A stretch of DNA of 64,000 nucleotides, taken from Isoetes taiwanensis (lineage: Eukaryota; Streptophyta; Lycopodiopsida; Isoetales; Isoetaceae). The first letter of the stretch is position 1. Every line of letters starts with the position of its first letter. This document shows, one piece after another, positions 1 to 11,940 of the stretch. A program made the position numbers and the translations under genes. The notes under the pieces are model-generated. The model saw only the letters and a program-made list of their open reading frames with translations. It was not told the DNA's origin and searched no databases. Location of the stretch: NCBI GenBank assembly GCA_021234155.1, contig JAJEKV010000038.1, positions 3,602,036 to 3,666,035 on the forward strand, in the 5' to 3' direction.

Positions 1-124
1 TTCAGAAAGCAGTCAATATGGACGATGCTCGTCTCCCAACTTGGCGTACACCGTGGCAATGCGGCTGCAGTGCCTCAAAACCTATTGGAGGGAAAGGAGA
101 GCTTAATGGCTAGCTAGGTGGAAT

Positions 125-620
125 GTGCAGGAGCACAGGTGTATACAAGTACAAACAAAAACAGATCGCCATAGCTTGAAGCAGTATCTTGACGCTTGCT
201 TCCGCAACAAACTTTATGCTAGCGCCCTTGAACAAGTCAAGGCATCACATTACCAGAACCACATAAGCTCCATGTTGGAATGGGGCCCGTACTGCTACCT
301 GCATACACATCTGCCTATGAAGAAGCACAGACTTATTGCCTCGATTTGCACAGGTGCACACCATCTCCAAATTGGCAGATGGATTGGGGAGCCATGCCAT
401 GACATGGTTTGTTAGTGCTACGCCAACAGGGAACCGTTGAAGATAAATGTCACACTCTGTAGAGGTATCCATCGTATGAACAAATTTGGACTCACTATGC
501 TGAGTTGGTCAGTCCCGACCAATCGCTACATGTGCTATTGAACACGCCTTTGGTATGGATGCTGGGATCATACCTCCAGGAGGTCATTGATATGCAGGCT
601 CAATGTCCTCAAACACTCAC
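125..620 (+). pseudogene. LINE ORF2 C-terminal tail fragment
   Basis: The translation at 125-415 contains a stretch around GAHHLQIGRWIGEP, which resembles the region just before the C-terminal zinc-binding tail of plant non-LTR retrotransposon polyproteins. A frame change near 415-440 gives TVEDKCHTL and then RYPSYEQIWTHYAELV, the usual valine-glutamate-aspartate, His and Cys-Pro-like tail. The reading continues to about 612. No reverse-transcriptase core is seen upstream, so the piece is cut by the window edge or is a relic. The family call is inference from motif order; the frameshift shows it is not functional. Confidence 0.5.
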
Positions 621-1205
621 CTGATATGTACATATATATTTTATGATGTATATTTGTACAGTTTCTCAGCATTCTTATTATTGCCAAGGTTTTTCCATCG
701 AAAATACTTCAGAGTGGGGTTTTTTTAATCCAAATAGTAATGAGTCTGCTATGATCTTTTATTGGGTCCCATACGTTAATTGGTCTGCATAGACAATAAA
801 AATCATTCAATTCAATTAATCCAGGCAATTAGCCTTCCAATTGACAACATAAGTTCTGGACTATTATAAACCAGGAAAATCATTTTCGATGATGATTTTC
901 TACCATACGAATTCAATTTTGATTCCATTGCCCTTGAATCCAAGTTTCCCATCTGCATTGCTTAAGCAGATTATTTTGTGCCGATCCAACTGGTGACATT
1001 GCATTTTCTAACATCGTGTAATTATTTTCATCCATCTTTGGGCAGTTCAAGACCTTTGTTTGATTTTTTTTAAATGTTCTGACCACCAAAATGCCCGCTA
1101 TTCAAAACCTTAAAACCAAATAATAATTATAGTCTTTGAAATCTACAGATAATTCGATCTGCCTCTGAGTCTTCCTCCTCGTTAGAAGTGCAATTTCACA
1201 GGGTG
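621..1205. other. AT-rich intergenic stretch, nothing recognised
   Basis: No open frame of note, no gene motif and no clear repeat was seen. It lies between the LINE tail and the left TSD of the next LINE. Confidence 0.5.
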
Positions 1206-1222
1206 GAACTAAAGAAATTCTT
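1206..1222. repeat. Left 17-bp target site duplication of LINE
   Basis: GAACTAAAGAAATTCTT is present here and again, identically, at 5094-5110. The two copies bracket the LINE at 1223-5093. A perfect 17-bp duplication next to a poly(A/T) tract is the hallmark of target-primed reverse transcription. Confidence 0.9.
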
Positions 1223-1829
1223 TTTTTTTTTTTTTGAGGGTAAGGTTATATGTAATATTAAATATAGGAAAATCATGTACAATATGTGTAGAGAGGTAGT
1301 TACATGGGTTACAACACATGTACTAAAGGGAGCATCTCCTCGTCTTCCCCACTTTGGGTACTATAAGGGAAGTCACCTATCTTCACCAAAAGGCAGGTAC
1401 TATAAAGAGAGGCAACTTCGTTCCACTGCTGGATCCCCAACTGATATCCTTAGGTCAGAATATATAGAGTACCTATTTGACTATTCGTAGCCCCGTCTGC
1501 TTTCCTATTATCATTATCAACTCAATGACACTTGAAGTAGAAGTAGAGCCCATGCAAGGTCCCTAGTCTATCAAGCAGCTCTTTGTTATAGTTTATACCA
1601 TGCTTCCTGTGATGGGATAATGCCATGAGCGTAACCTCTGAGTTGAAAGAGTTTCTTAACTTATTATGGATATCCCTTGACCACCCAACGCCACATCACA
1701 ACGGTGTTTCCATATGACCCACAGTGTCAGGTTCACTAGGGAGGCCTCTATACAGCACCTATCTGTGACCAGTAGTTCTGGCCAAACCAATTGATGTACC
1801 ATTAGCCCAATAATGGGACTGACCCATTG

Positions 1830-2352
1830 CTAAAATTCTGTGATTGTAGGGCAGAAGAAGAGGTGCCCCATAGATTCAGTGAAATAACAATCAACTGGAC
1901 ATCTGTCGTCAACCACAATACCTTTATTGAATAAGCTTTCCTTTGTACTCAGTCCCCCTTACAGAGCTGTCCACCTGAAGAGTTGTATCTTCCTAGAGCA
2001 TATAGACTTCCAGAAGTTAGCCAAAAGCATTTTTGGCAACTACATTGCTCATCCTGAGCCTAGCCTCAGCTATCAAGGGAGTAACATTGCATAATGCACG
2101 ATAAATCCTAGCCACACTATATTTTGTACGCCCTTCGAATACCCATTGCTCACACAGGCCCATAATACCTGATCGGTTGGTGACATTCGCTAAAATTTCC
2201 CTTAGTACTTTGCGATCTCCTTCGCCAGGGGCCTGAATTTTACGATTGAATGTGGTCCAACAAACCCATCTACCATTCACCCAGAGATGTTGCAAGCTTA
2301 TTATTCCACAATCCTTCCATTTGATGAAGATACGTGGATGAGAGAGTGCCAA
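1830..2352 (-). pseudogene. LINE C-terminal region with zinc-binding motif
   Basis: The open stretch 2352-2017 is the connection region. After a frame change the translation gives LSTKESLFNKGIVVDDRCP, then VDCYFTESMGHLFFC. The C-P-x-C ... E-S-x-x-H-L-F-F-C pattern is the plant LINE reverse-transcriptase zinc-binding domain (zf-RVT). A stop follows shortly after at TITEF. It lies in the correct order behind the RT. Confidence 0.75.
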
Positions 2353-3013
2353 TGGGAGACCCTCTCTCTCCCATATCTTGGTATTTCAAAAGAGGCTGAA
2401 TCCACCTGCCTCCCTCGGAGGATTCATGGGGGTGAACAAATGTTGCACATCTATCGAGCTTGGAGGATTTTTCTCATTCTGGGAGATGTTCCAGGGTCAC
2501 CTTGAAGCTATAATACAAAGCTCGACTCATCCCCAGGAAGAGCTGGCTTTCCCGTGGAGCTTACCTTGCTTCAACCAAATGATACAAATTTTAGAGCAGG
2601 AGAAAACTTCTAAGACTCTCCTTGTAGTGTCAGTCTGCATTTAATTTAGTCGCCGGATCCCGAGCTTGAATAAGAGGGTCTTTGCATCTTAGTCCACCAT
2701 CCCTTTTATCACGACAAAGCTCCCCCCAGGCCACTTTTTCCATATCCCCTCAGATGAATTTTCTTATGATAACTTGCATTTGGTTGTAGACCCCTTTCTA
2801 GGCAACCATGATTGATGAATAGTAGATATGAGAGGCAGCTAGCACCGCATTAGCCACTCTCACATGCCTAGATGTTGCTCTTTGCAGACCACAAACCTAC
2901 TTTCTTTCTGAGTTTGTCCAGTATAGGGGCCTAGAGGCCTTTGAGACTGTCAGAAAGCACAAGGGGAAGACCTAGAAGTTTGACTGATTCCCCGGCCGCC
3001 ACAACTAGAAAGC

Positions 3014-3800
3014 CTAGGCCTCTGGCCGGGGGGTCAATGGCACTACCTGAGGCCCACAGGCCCACAGAACTGCGCATTTATTTGCATTAAGGCCGATTCC
3101 AGATATGACCTCAACGGATAACAGGATCTCCCGAAATGAGTGAAAACTATTATCGTCATATCTGAGAAACATAAAGGTATCATCAGCGTACTGCATGATT
3201 GTTAGCTTTTCTGTACCTTCAGGGAAAGTAAGTCCCTCTAAATTTCCTTCTGACATCTTTAGTTGAACCATTCTTCTTAGAAGATTAGCCATGATGAGGA
3301 ACAAGTAAGGAGCCAGAGGGCGACCTTGTCTTATCCCCTTCTTGAGGCTAAAAAGACGAGATGGCTGGCTATGCACTGAAGCAGATGCTAAGTTGTCCAT
3401 CCCCAAGGCCAACCGGATAAATTGCGACTCAAATCCCATATAGCTCATGATAGACTGCAGCCCTTTCCACCTGAGGGAGTCGTAGGACTTTCTAAAATCC
3501 ATTTTGACCATTACACACTTTTATTTTGAGGCCTGGCACCAATGTAGCCCTTCCCTTGCTGCAAGATAGTTATCTAGTATATAGCAGGAAAGCAGATTGC
3601 TCATTTCCAATGACCCGATTGAGAATTAGTTTCAACCAGTTGGCAATAGCCTTCATGATCACTTTTTATATGACATTGGTGAGTGCAATGGGTCGCCATT
3701 CACCAAGGCATTGAGGCCTAGGAATCTTTGGAACAAGTGTGATAAAGCCTGTTGCTAATGTTGGGTGTAGAGAATATGAAGCCCAAGCGCCACATACAGC
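3014..3800 (-). pseudogene. LINE reverse transcriptase domain
   Basis: The longest open part (3511-3014, 165 residues) begins MVKMDFRKSYDSLRW, the RT block that holds the first catalytic Asp. It continues with LKKGIRQGRPLAPYLF and the catalytic MQYADDTFMFL box, then GLNANKCAV, the block after the active site. Upstream, out of frame, DNYLAAREGLHW-type sequence continues the domain to about 3800. The motif spacing is normal for a LINE RT. The break near 3511 and stops upstream show decay. Confidence 0.88.
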
Positions 3801-4047
3801 TCTGATAAAGTCATGACCAAGCACGTCCCAAAACTCAACAAATAATTCTGGAGGGAAACCATCTGGGCCCGGAGATTTCCCGGCTGCTAGAGAACACAGG
3901 GTCTTGTAGATCTATTCCCCATCAATATTTTGCAGTAGACGCTGATTTTCTTCTGGGGTAACCTTCTCTCTCCAATCAACTTTGGTCAACCAAGAAGCTA
4001 TCTGAGAATGGTAAGAGGAGGGTAAGGCGTCTTCCTTGAATTGATTC

Positions 4048-4416
4048 TCAAAGCTTCCCCTTATATAAGATCTGATTTCCTGTGGTTTGAACCTTAATTG
4101 ATAGGGTGCTATTATCTGCTAACCTTGCTCCAGCCATTCTAAAAAAGCATTTAGAGTTTTCATAGTCTAGTTCAGCATACCATTTGGTTTTTAAACGAAT
4201 TGCCGCACCTCTTGCCTCCTCCTCTTCAATTGCCCTTGCTTTTCCTTCCAAATCAGCCTCAATATTTTGTTTATCAATATTATGCGGGTCGGATAATAGT
4301 TCTTGTTTGACCATTCTCAACAAAGTGTATATCTCAACCTTTTCTTTTTTAAATGCCATAGCTCTGCTCTTACGCCATTTTTTTAGCCAGCTCTTCATGG
4401 GACTGAGCTTCTGCAC
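4048..4416 (-). pseudogene. LINE linker between endonuclease and RT
   Basis: A 122-residue open stretch, charged and helical, containing MKSWLKKWRKSRAMAF and KTKWYAELDYENSKCFF. In plant L1-type ORF2 proteins the same kind of segment (W-x-x-x-GDxNTKFFH-like) joins the endonuclease to the reverse transcriptase. Its position between the two domains here supports that reading. Not functional alone. Confidence 0.6.
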
Positions 4417-4568
4417 TCAAGCTTTCATACTAAGAGGGCTGAGGTCGTTGGAGAGAGAGGATACAAATATCCTAAACGGCTTGCAAAATGCCTCCTTCCC
4501 CAATCAAGACGTATTGAATTTGAATGGAATATTTTCACCTTTCCAAGCTATGGATATATCCTTCAGAA

Positions 4569-5090
4569 CTAGACTTTGGGGGACATGATCAGAGTAAGAG
4601 AAAGCAAATCCCCCTCTGCATAACACCTGTCCATGAATGATGCAGACTTATTGGCCATGTAAAATCTGACTAACAGACAATATACTCTGTCTTGACCCTT
4701 CTGTTTATTCGACCAAGAAAATGCAGCATTGGAAGGCGGACCTAGATTAAATCCAACATTGTCAAGCAAGGAGTTCCATGAAGTATCCTCTTCTTCTGAT
4801 AGACTCATGTGCAACCCAATCGTCAGTCATGTTGAAATCCCCTCCTAAGATCCAATTTTCTGTGACATCCCCTAAATGATCTATTCAGTTTTCAATTTCC
4901 TTCCACATAACTGCCCTTTCGGCAGGCTTAGGCGTAGACATTGATAATACCCCATTGACATTCCTTAGATTCAACGATCACAACTTGCCACCGACCATTC
5001 CTGGCAGCATAATAAGATTTTTGAGTAAGGCCTCTCCAGAGTATGCAAGTACCTAAACGAGGAATAATTACTGCCTACCCATTTGCCCAT
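4569..5090 (-). pseudogene. LINE endonuclease domain, N-terminally truncated
   Basis: The minus-strand translation reads WRGLTQKSYYAARNGRW, then GIINVYA, then ILGGDFNMTDDW, and continues into FSWSNKQKGQDRV and FYMANKSASF near 4570-4750. These match the conserved blocks of the AP-like endonuclease that nicks target DNA in L1-type elements (GGDFN metal-binding block, then the F-W-N block). An in-frame stop lies near 4890 and the first half of the domain is missing at the element's 5' boundary. Confidence 0.75.
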
Positions 5091-5093
5091 AGA

Positions 5094-5110
5094 GAACTAA
5101 AGAAATTCTT
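5094..5110. repeat. Right 17-bp target site duplication of LINE
   Basis: Identical to 1206-1222. It marks the 5' boundary of the truncated minus-strand LINE. Confidence 0.9.
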
Positions 5111-6882
5111 ATATCATAATGAACTTAATGTATTTCTTGTATTGGATTCCCTAGAACATTAGTTTTTGTGGACGATAGAACTCAAATATATTCAAATTAA
5201 ATACTTAAAGGTTAATACTTTTTTCTTTTACTTTCCATCAAAATCAATCCAAACATTTAGATTTAAAGTGATTAAGATTCAAAATTAAGACTAGAACATT
5301 AATGTTAGAAATTGACTATGCAATTCTTAATAGATACAAAGAAACTGTATGCCCAACCTGCTCTCAACCATGTAAGTCTTAAACAATTGCAGAAAGAAAA
5401 AAAGCTCAATGGTCTTAGTCTTACACAATGGACAAAGATCTGACATTATAGGATCAAACTTTTAGACAAGCACGTTATTTGCCTTCAAAGCATTGTTTCC
5501 CTAGGATGCAACCTATTCTAAGCCAAAGTCCGCATCTAAAAAAGGAATTTCAAGGCAATCTAAAAAGCAACAATTTGGTGAAAGAATTTGTGCAAACTGA
5601 CAGAACACTACCTAACTAATTGCCACTATATCATTATGATGGACCATATAAGCTTGAGCCATCAATAACCACATTGAATTTGTGCTCAACCTCTCTTCTT
5701 TTCAAGAGAGCAAGAAGTCTTTACACTTGCATGTTACGACTTTGAAGCATATTAACCGACTTTTGTTGAACTTACTATGAAATTGCACTTCTTAAAAAAA
5801 AGGGACCTTTATGGAATTCTATGCCATGTAAGGGGCGAGGCGGAGGCACCAAACGACGAGTGTGTGCCAAGTCAATATGGCGATGCGATAGATTGACTCT
5901 AAGCATGGAAATGGGCACAAACCTCTCCTTATACACTTCCATTGAAGTTAATAAAGAGCACTTCTATCGTTCAAGATGAAGTAGCTCAAGAAATTTCTAT
6001 GCGATTGTCGGTTGGTGGAGGCATTGGCAGAAGCTTGCCCCATTTGAGCTGGTCTTGTTCTTCTGCTTATCATTTGAGTGTATATAATGTTTAGCATGGG
6101 AAATGAGGTTGCCAAAATTGTAAGGTAGGGTAAGCATATTTATAACATCCCAGAGGTTGGGATTGTTTATGCGAAAGTTATTTTTTCCTTCGCCAAGCCA
6201 AATAGAAATTATAGGTCCAAATGGCTATGGCGGACCCTCTCCGGTGAAGTGGGCGGTAAGTTCTCTCCTTGTCGGTGACGTATGTCGTTTTTTCGAATTT
6301 ACTTCCTTGCGGATGTTCATTGGAGCGCGTATTTTACTCGAAGTTTGTAAACATGTTTCTCTGGTCCAGACTTTCTGTCCTAATCCTTACTTTTCTTGTT
6401 GAACAATGTAGTGGAATTTGAGGCGGAAACAGGGAGTTTAAATGTGCTGAGCATTAGCAGCAGGAGCTGGGACCATTTTCTCGGTAATATGTTATTGCTG
6501 GCGGTTTGAAGCCATTTATAGGATTCATTTATCAATCATCCGCTCGTCCAAATAATTACGAAACAGGAAATAAAGAATGAGCAGCTAACAAGCTTTTTAT
6601 GAATGATATTACTTTACCCGGTCTAAGACAATTTACAGTACATTGTCACACAAATCACAACACATCTGCACCAGCAGCACAACAGAGTAGGAAAATAGTC
6701 CTTGTCTATTGTGGCTGCGGGCTGAGGTTGCTAATATTTCAAGCATGCATTAAAATGATGCTTGCTTAGATCCTGTAGAAATAAATATATACTTGTTGAC
6801 TTAGCAAACAATAACTAGGTATTCAGTGGCACATTTCTCTTCTTCTTTCTTTCTTCGTGGCTATGAATTCTTTTACGTTGTC
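5111..6882. other. Intergenic; 3' flank of the pectate lyase pseudogene at its right end
   Basis: No credible coding region. The part from about 6560 to 6880 resembles, on -, the 3' untranslated region of the intact pectate lyase (shared stretch around CACAACACATCTGCACCAGC), so it is the 3' flank of the pseudogene. The rest shows nothing recognisable. Confidence 0.5.
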
Positions 6883-8438
6883 TTAACAAGCAGAGCCTGC
6901 ACTACATGAGATGACTCCAGCATTGGCAGTAAGGTACTCAACATATGCAGCAGGTTTGGCAGAGAGGCTAGGGCTGGATGCTTTGCTGTAAACAGCACCC
7001 GAGTCAGAACCAGATGGAACAAAGTAAGCTCCGTTTAAGAATAAGTTCCCCTCTGATCTCCAATTCCAGTTCTTCCATGTGGCTTGATTTGTATGTTCTC
7101 GTTTTGTGACCTGGTAAGTTTGGATCAGAGAAAGGCAGAAAGAACCATTCTAATTAACACCTACAGTCTAGAGTTTGAGTGTTTACTTGTTTAGAAGACA
7201 CTTTTTCTGGGGCCAAGAACCGATTTCCCTCCACATTAATGGTAGGATTTGAACTGCCTCCCACGGCATACATCCCCCACTGGGAATAATCATTGTTCAC
7301 AACATGGAAGTTACCAAACCTGCATCTGCATTTTCATTTAGACAGCAAGTCAGATATGAAAGGGTTGAGATATTGTTTTAAATTAAAGAGCTAGAAATTT
7401 GACCTTGGTATCCGCTCAATTAAGCCTTCTCCAAAATGATTATATGCAATGGTGACCTGCATAATCTTGTCCTTTGGATACTGATCACTATGCCCCAACA
7501 ACATGACCTGAATTGTGCAATAAAATTGTAAGTACATTGCAATTTGATAAAATTCAGGATGTTGGGGATCAGTGGAGCAGGTTGAGAATATAAACCTTAT
7601 CATGGTTGCTAAAGTAGTTGTTGGAGATGGTGATGGCAGTTGATTGCCTGATGGCATCAATCAATCCATCTGTGCATTTTGCAAGGGTGCAATGATCAAT
7701 CCAAACATTTGTTGCTCCAAACAAGGAAATTCCATCTCCATCTGACACCTCGCCAGCCATAGTGTGTTGGAGAGCTTCTGACGTTTGCATTGCCACCAGG
7801 TTTGCAGTCATGGATATGGATACCATGGATTATGATATGAGACACATACTGCAACGTGATGCAGGGACCATTGGCAATGTGAATGTTGGATCCCCTGCCA
7901 TCAATGGTCTTGTAACTGTTCATGATCAGCTCTTGTGTTAGCTGAATGTTCATGTCCCTTGCAAATGTTATCCAAAGAGGCACAGATTGAATCACTCCAT
8001 AGCAGAAGTGTTCCGACCTTTGGATTGACGGCATCATCGTCGGTTGGATCCGTGACAACATAGATCTCACCATTCTTTCCTCCAATAGCATTTTGGCCAA
8101 ATCCCATTGCACAATCTGCCAAACGTTTGCGGTTGCTTTGCCAATTTGAATCACACCGCCAGCAATCATCAATTGGGTTGCCTGTTGTCTGGCAATCCGA
8201 GTATTCTTCGAGGAGAAGAATTGAAACTGCAGATTTGGCACAAGTTAGAAAGTCTAGGCATTAAAGGAAAAGATATGCAATAAGGTGCGTTTATAATTTA
8301 CCTTGTAAACAAATTGGCATTATCTTCATTGTCTTTGCCAGAATCAGCATTTATAGAATCTTCAGTCACAAGCCTGGAAGTAGAAGTTTTCAGGACAAGG
8401 AACAGGAACAGAATATGAAGCAGGCAATATGCAGACAT
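6883..8438 (-). pseudogene. Pectate lyase (PL1) pseudogene
   Basis: Paralogue of the gene at 44009-45607, with the same five-exon layout: exon 1 8438-8302, exon 2 8226-7596, exon 3 7507-7404, exon 4 7319-7187, exon 5 7110-6883. Exon 1 encodes a signal peptide (MSAYCLLHILFLFL). Exon 2 holds [14 protein letters not shown], the calcium-site region DGDGISLFG and VWIDHC, but has frameshifts near 8186, 8004 and 7747, where the intact copy reads through. Exon 4 is six bases shorter than its paralogue and reads [13 protein letters not shown], so the segment with the conserved Arg-x-His-Gly of PL1 enzymes is lost. Exon 5 ends in CSAGSAC like the paralogue. Family identity is certain. Loss of function follows from the frameshifts and the missing catalytic region. 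An in-frame ATG 51 bases upstream (8489) exists, but the alignment favours 8438. Confidence 0.9.
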
Positions 8439-8670
8439 GTTTAAGGATTGAGGAGCAAAAGTGCCAAAGATAGCTTTAAGACAGGCCATCTTTCCAACAA
8501 AAATCAGCAGGGTTCAAAATGTCTGCCAATTCTTGGACTGCAAGAGATGGCCAATACTCAGGCAGCCAGCACAGCTGAAGTAGAACAAGTTTCCTAACAA
8601 CCTGCAAGTGATGGCAAGTGCAGGTCTTGAAATCAAAAGCACACTATGCTAGTTAAAGGAAGGGGAATGG

Positions 8671-8680
8671 TTTATATAGG
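8671..8680 (-). promoter_or_regulatory. Possible TATA box of the pectate lyase pseudogene
   Basis: On - the sequence reads CCTATATAAA about 235 bases upstream of the start codon, comparable to the TATATATA upstream of the intact paralogue. Position and context only. Confidence 0.4.
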
Positions 8681-8699
8681 AGAAATGGTAGCACTGTTT

Positions 8700-9650
8700 A
8701 ACTGCATGCTCATGGTTAGTTGGTAGGATGCTATTGCGTGCTGCTTTGTTCTGGGGAAAATTAAAATGCACTCATTCTATAGATATAGGTTTTATATAAT
8801 CACTTATTTCTTCGTCAATGGTGTCTTGCCGCATCTTCCTCCGCCTTAAGGGTGTTTGCAAACATCTCAAGCTTCAAATCCATAACTTGTTGCAATTCCA
8901 TAGTTGAATATAATCAATTTGCAATCGCAGCAGTGATAATTTTTTGTACTAATACGTGTTTAAATATGTTTGTTCATTGTATTGCATGTATCTAGTGGTT
9001 GGCCTTAGACTTTGAAGAGGGAGGCCATGATGATAGCTGCTAAAAACTATTGTTGCATTTAGGCATACTCATGTTACTTCCTAAAGTCAATTGTTGAACA
9101 TGCCATACATTGTCTAGCTTTAGGAGAAAAGACCATGTTCTATTGTTCGGCCGATGGCTTCTTTTGTTATCTTTATTGCTAGCTATATTGCTAATGCGTT
9201 TCTTCAAAATAAAAGAAGAATATGTCCATCGTGGGCTTTGGTTGGACTTGGGCCATATAAGCCTCCTAACCATGTTAAATGACAAATTGTACTTTTTTGT
9301 GCACGTGTGAATACAGGTTCAAAGGTGACTTTCCAATAGATTAACTATTGTATGTAATTGTTGTTAACTATAAAGTCTTTTGAAGGGGGCCATGTCTCTT
9401 ATGGTTATTCTACTAGTATTCTACTAGTATTCACTGAATACCTCTCATTTCAACGAGAATGTGTCTATTGTATTTATTTGGTCTTGTAGTAAGTTGGAGC
9501 ATAGATATCAAAAAGTCCATAGCATATTCAATAACAATATATAGTCCCCATTAAAGTAACCATAGCTTGTCGACAAATTGGTTGGCCAGTTTGTCACATG
9601 CCAAAGCTCTAGAAGATGACAACGCTGCGGAATAGATAATAATTACAATA
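8700..9650. other. Intergenic, nothing recognised
   Basis: AT-rich, with no supported gene. A small duplicated CTACTAGTATT motif occurs near 9410-9430. Confidence 0.4.
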
Positions 9651-9651
9651 G

Positions 9652-9750
9652 GGGTTTACTTCATTACTTCTAATTAGTAAACTTAGAAATATAGATAATA
9701 ATAAGTAAAAAAAAAAAGGTTTACTTCATTACTTGTAATTAGTAAACTTG
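9652..9750. repeat. Two palindromic direct repeats
   Basis: GGTTTACTTCATTACTT followed by TAATTAGTAAACTT occurs at about 9652-9683 and 9718-9750. Each copy can fold, because GTTTACT pairs with AGTAAAC. An A-run separates them. Function unknown. Confidence 0.5.
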
Positions 9751-10259
9751 AGAGTATCTATACTTCCCCACTCTCAACCTACCCTAGGCATTTCTCAACT
9801 ATGGAATCATTGAGGTTTTTTGCATTTGGCGCAAAATTTCCACATGTCAAGTCCTCCATCGAAACCTAAATATAATATACAACAAAGGTTCAAAGGAAGC
9901 TTATTTCATGCAAGAAATCACAAATGAAATGTAACCAAATTGGTCCTATAAAACCAGAAGTTGCAATCTCTGGTGTATTTGAGATATTTGTGTGTGATCA
10001 ATGTGATATGAAAATCAATAAGAACACAATCTTATAACAACTAAATTCACCACCTAAGCGGAAAGTCGCTCTCCCCAGTAAGGGAGCTTGTCAAAGATTA
10101 ACTTAGGTAAAATACTAATTCATAAACATCTAAGAGTCTCTACATCAGCTCTAATGCTTAATTCAACAATGAATGTGCCCAAGAAGCAAACTCTCTAAGT
10201 AGCCAAATATTGATTTCCGAAAGTAATAGTCATGCAATGCAACAAAGAGCGGCTTGATT

Positions 10260-10860
10260 ATAGCCTGCAGTATTTGCTGAAAAAGAAAGATGATTTCCAG
10301 GCATTTGTCATCTTGAACATATGCTGCAATTTTCTGTAATTCATAGTCCTCGTAAACATGAGGGGTTGGCCTGGGGTTTGATGGATGTCCCTATCAAGGT
10401 TTCCATCTCTAGGATTTGGGGAGGGATCCACAAGGGTTGCCGATGGTTCCTGATGTCTTCAAGCAGAGCCTGCCGTGTAAAGATATGATCAATGGTTGAG
10501 TGTTAGGGCTTGAATCCCGTCTAGGAGAGGGCTCGCACCTCTAACATACGCCTATCTTGTCAGCGGCTTTGCTTCAGAATTTTGGCTAACAGTTTCGCAA
10601 ACATCAAAGCCCGACCATCATAGTTCATAATTAGCCCGTAGTGTGCATCACTTGCCTTGTAGATGGGAACAACTCTACTAGTGGTCCCTACTGGGGAAGC
10701 CTTTCGTAATACTTTATTAAACAAGGCGATTAGGATCGGTACTATGGTGGGCCTTGCCCCTTGAGTTTTTCTGCCTTCATATTGTTCAAGTCGCCACTTT
10801 CCCATTGCAAGACAACTTTGTAAGCCTTGGACACCATTCGCCTCTGTGGATTTCTCGCGT
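10260..10860 (-). pseudogene. LINE reverse transcriptase fragment (unit A, copy 1)
   Basis: The minus translation at 10860-10560 reads PTIVPILIALFNKVL, then SRVVPIYKASDAHYG and AKLLAKILKQSR. This matches the N-terminal RT blocks of non-LTR elements (P-I-Y-K, NYR, L-x-K-I-L). After a break, STIDHIFT and ALLEDIRNHR follow, the next RT block. It is short and frame-broken, and is repeated at 16000-16640. Confidence 0.55.
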
Positions 10861-11853
10861 CGGGCCTTCTGTGGGGGGTATTCTTTGCTCGAGCACCCCA
10901 AGGACCATATAGCTACTTCAAGTATTGCTCCATTGCTCGGAAGTGATGTTTCCAGTAGGCTCTTTCCTTTCTCCAGAAGGTTCTGGGTTGACGGTCCAGG
11001 AGATAAAACATTTTCCTTCAATGCCTTGCAATGTACCGCCTTTCTTATCCTTGAAAAAGCGTGGTATTGCTCGCCCGCGTGTGGGCATAAAGCAAGATGC
11101 ATGAATCGGAGGAGTAAAGCGTTTTGCCACAATGGAATCGAGAGTTCTTGCCAAAAAAAAATTTGGAAGTTGAGATATCGAAAAGAACTTCCGGCTGCAT
11201 GAATGGAATCGGCCCTAATATGAAGGCGGGTTGAAAGTATAGAGGAATTGAGTTGAATTGAATTGATGCTTTTTGTATTTGATGCCAAGTCAAAAACTTG
11301 GCATGATAGTGGCATATTCAGAATTACACTGGTATTCTTCAGACTAATAAATACACGCATCATAGTTGGACATGCATGCAAAATGACTTCATGGGCAGTA
11401 CTTGCATTGTTTTCTTACACAAAAAGAGAGAGTTTGCAAACGCCTCTTATAGCAGGCACCATTTACAAATGTTGGCGAAAAAGGGCAAGGTATAAAAGCA
11501 AGTAAAAAAGGGCAAAAAGTTGAACTCCTTGGTAAATTTTAGGTATGTATTTTTTCCTATAGCCTTAGGTCTTCTTTTAGAACGTCGCTTGTTTTAAGTT
11601 AGGCTAGGTCGTTTTTCTTTTGCGCTTTCCTTCTAAGTTAGGGAGGTTCGATGGTCGGCCTTTTCTTGCATACGTTAGGGTGGTTCCATAGCTTAGGTCC
11701 TTTATATTTTTCTATGGAGATGTGAATGCCTCTAAGCAATGTGTGGTCCTCTAACGACCACTCTCCTTCTTAGGTCTAGGGTTCTTCTTCTTCTCATGTT
11801 TATTCTTTTCTCTCAAGCTTGCATAAGTTCTCTCTCAAGTTTCCTCTGCCAGC

Positions 11854-11940
11854 AGAAGTGGCTTATATTTGCATCCATGGCATAGGAGTGGAAAATTGTG
11901 AAGCTCAACATACACCATACGAATGCAAATATGAGCTTCT
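11854..11940. repeat. Imperfect hairpin, unit A copy 1
   Basis: The left arm AGAAGTGGCTTATATTTGCA (11854-11873) is nearly complementary to ATGCAAATATGAGCTTCT (11923-11940). The same foldback is present at 18381-18466 in copy 2. Confidence 0.55.

Larger units (their letters stand above)
1223..5093 (-). mobile_element. 5'-truncated LINE (non-LTR retrotransposon) with poly(A) and TSD
   Basis: A minus-strand LINE of about 3.87 kb. Reading from right to left it shows the second half of an AP-type endonuclease (about 5090-4570, with GGDFNM), a linker (4416-4048), a reverse transcriptase (about 3800-3010, with YADDT and a G-rich GIRQGRPLAPYLF motif) and a C-terminal zinc-binding region (about 2352-1830). 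The 3' end is a run of T on + (1221-1235), that is, a poly(A) tail on the element strand. Identical 17-bp direct repeats flank it. The 5' end falls inside the endonuclease domain, so it is a typical 5'-truncated copy. Several stops and frameshifts show it is inactive. Confidence 0.9.

Noticed and set aside
6157-6402. 81-residue open stretch downstream of the pectate lyase pseudogene
   Set aside because: No family resemblance, unsupported start and AT-rich context; likely chance.
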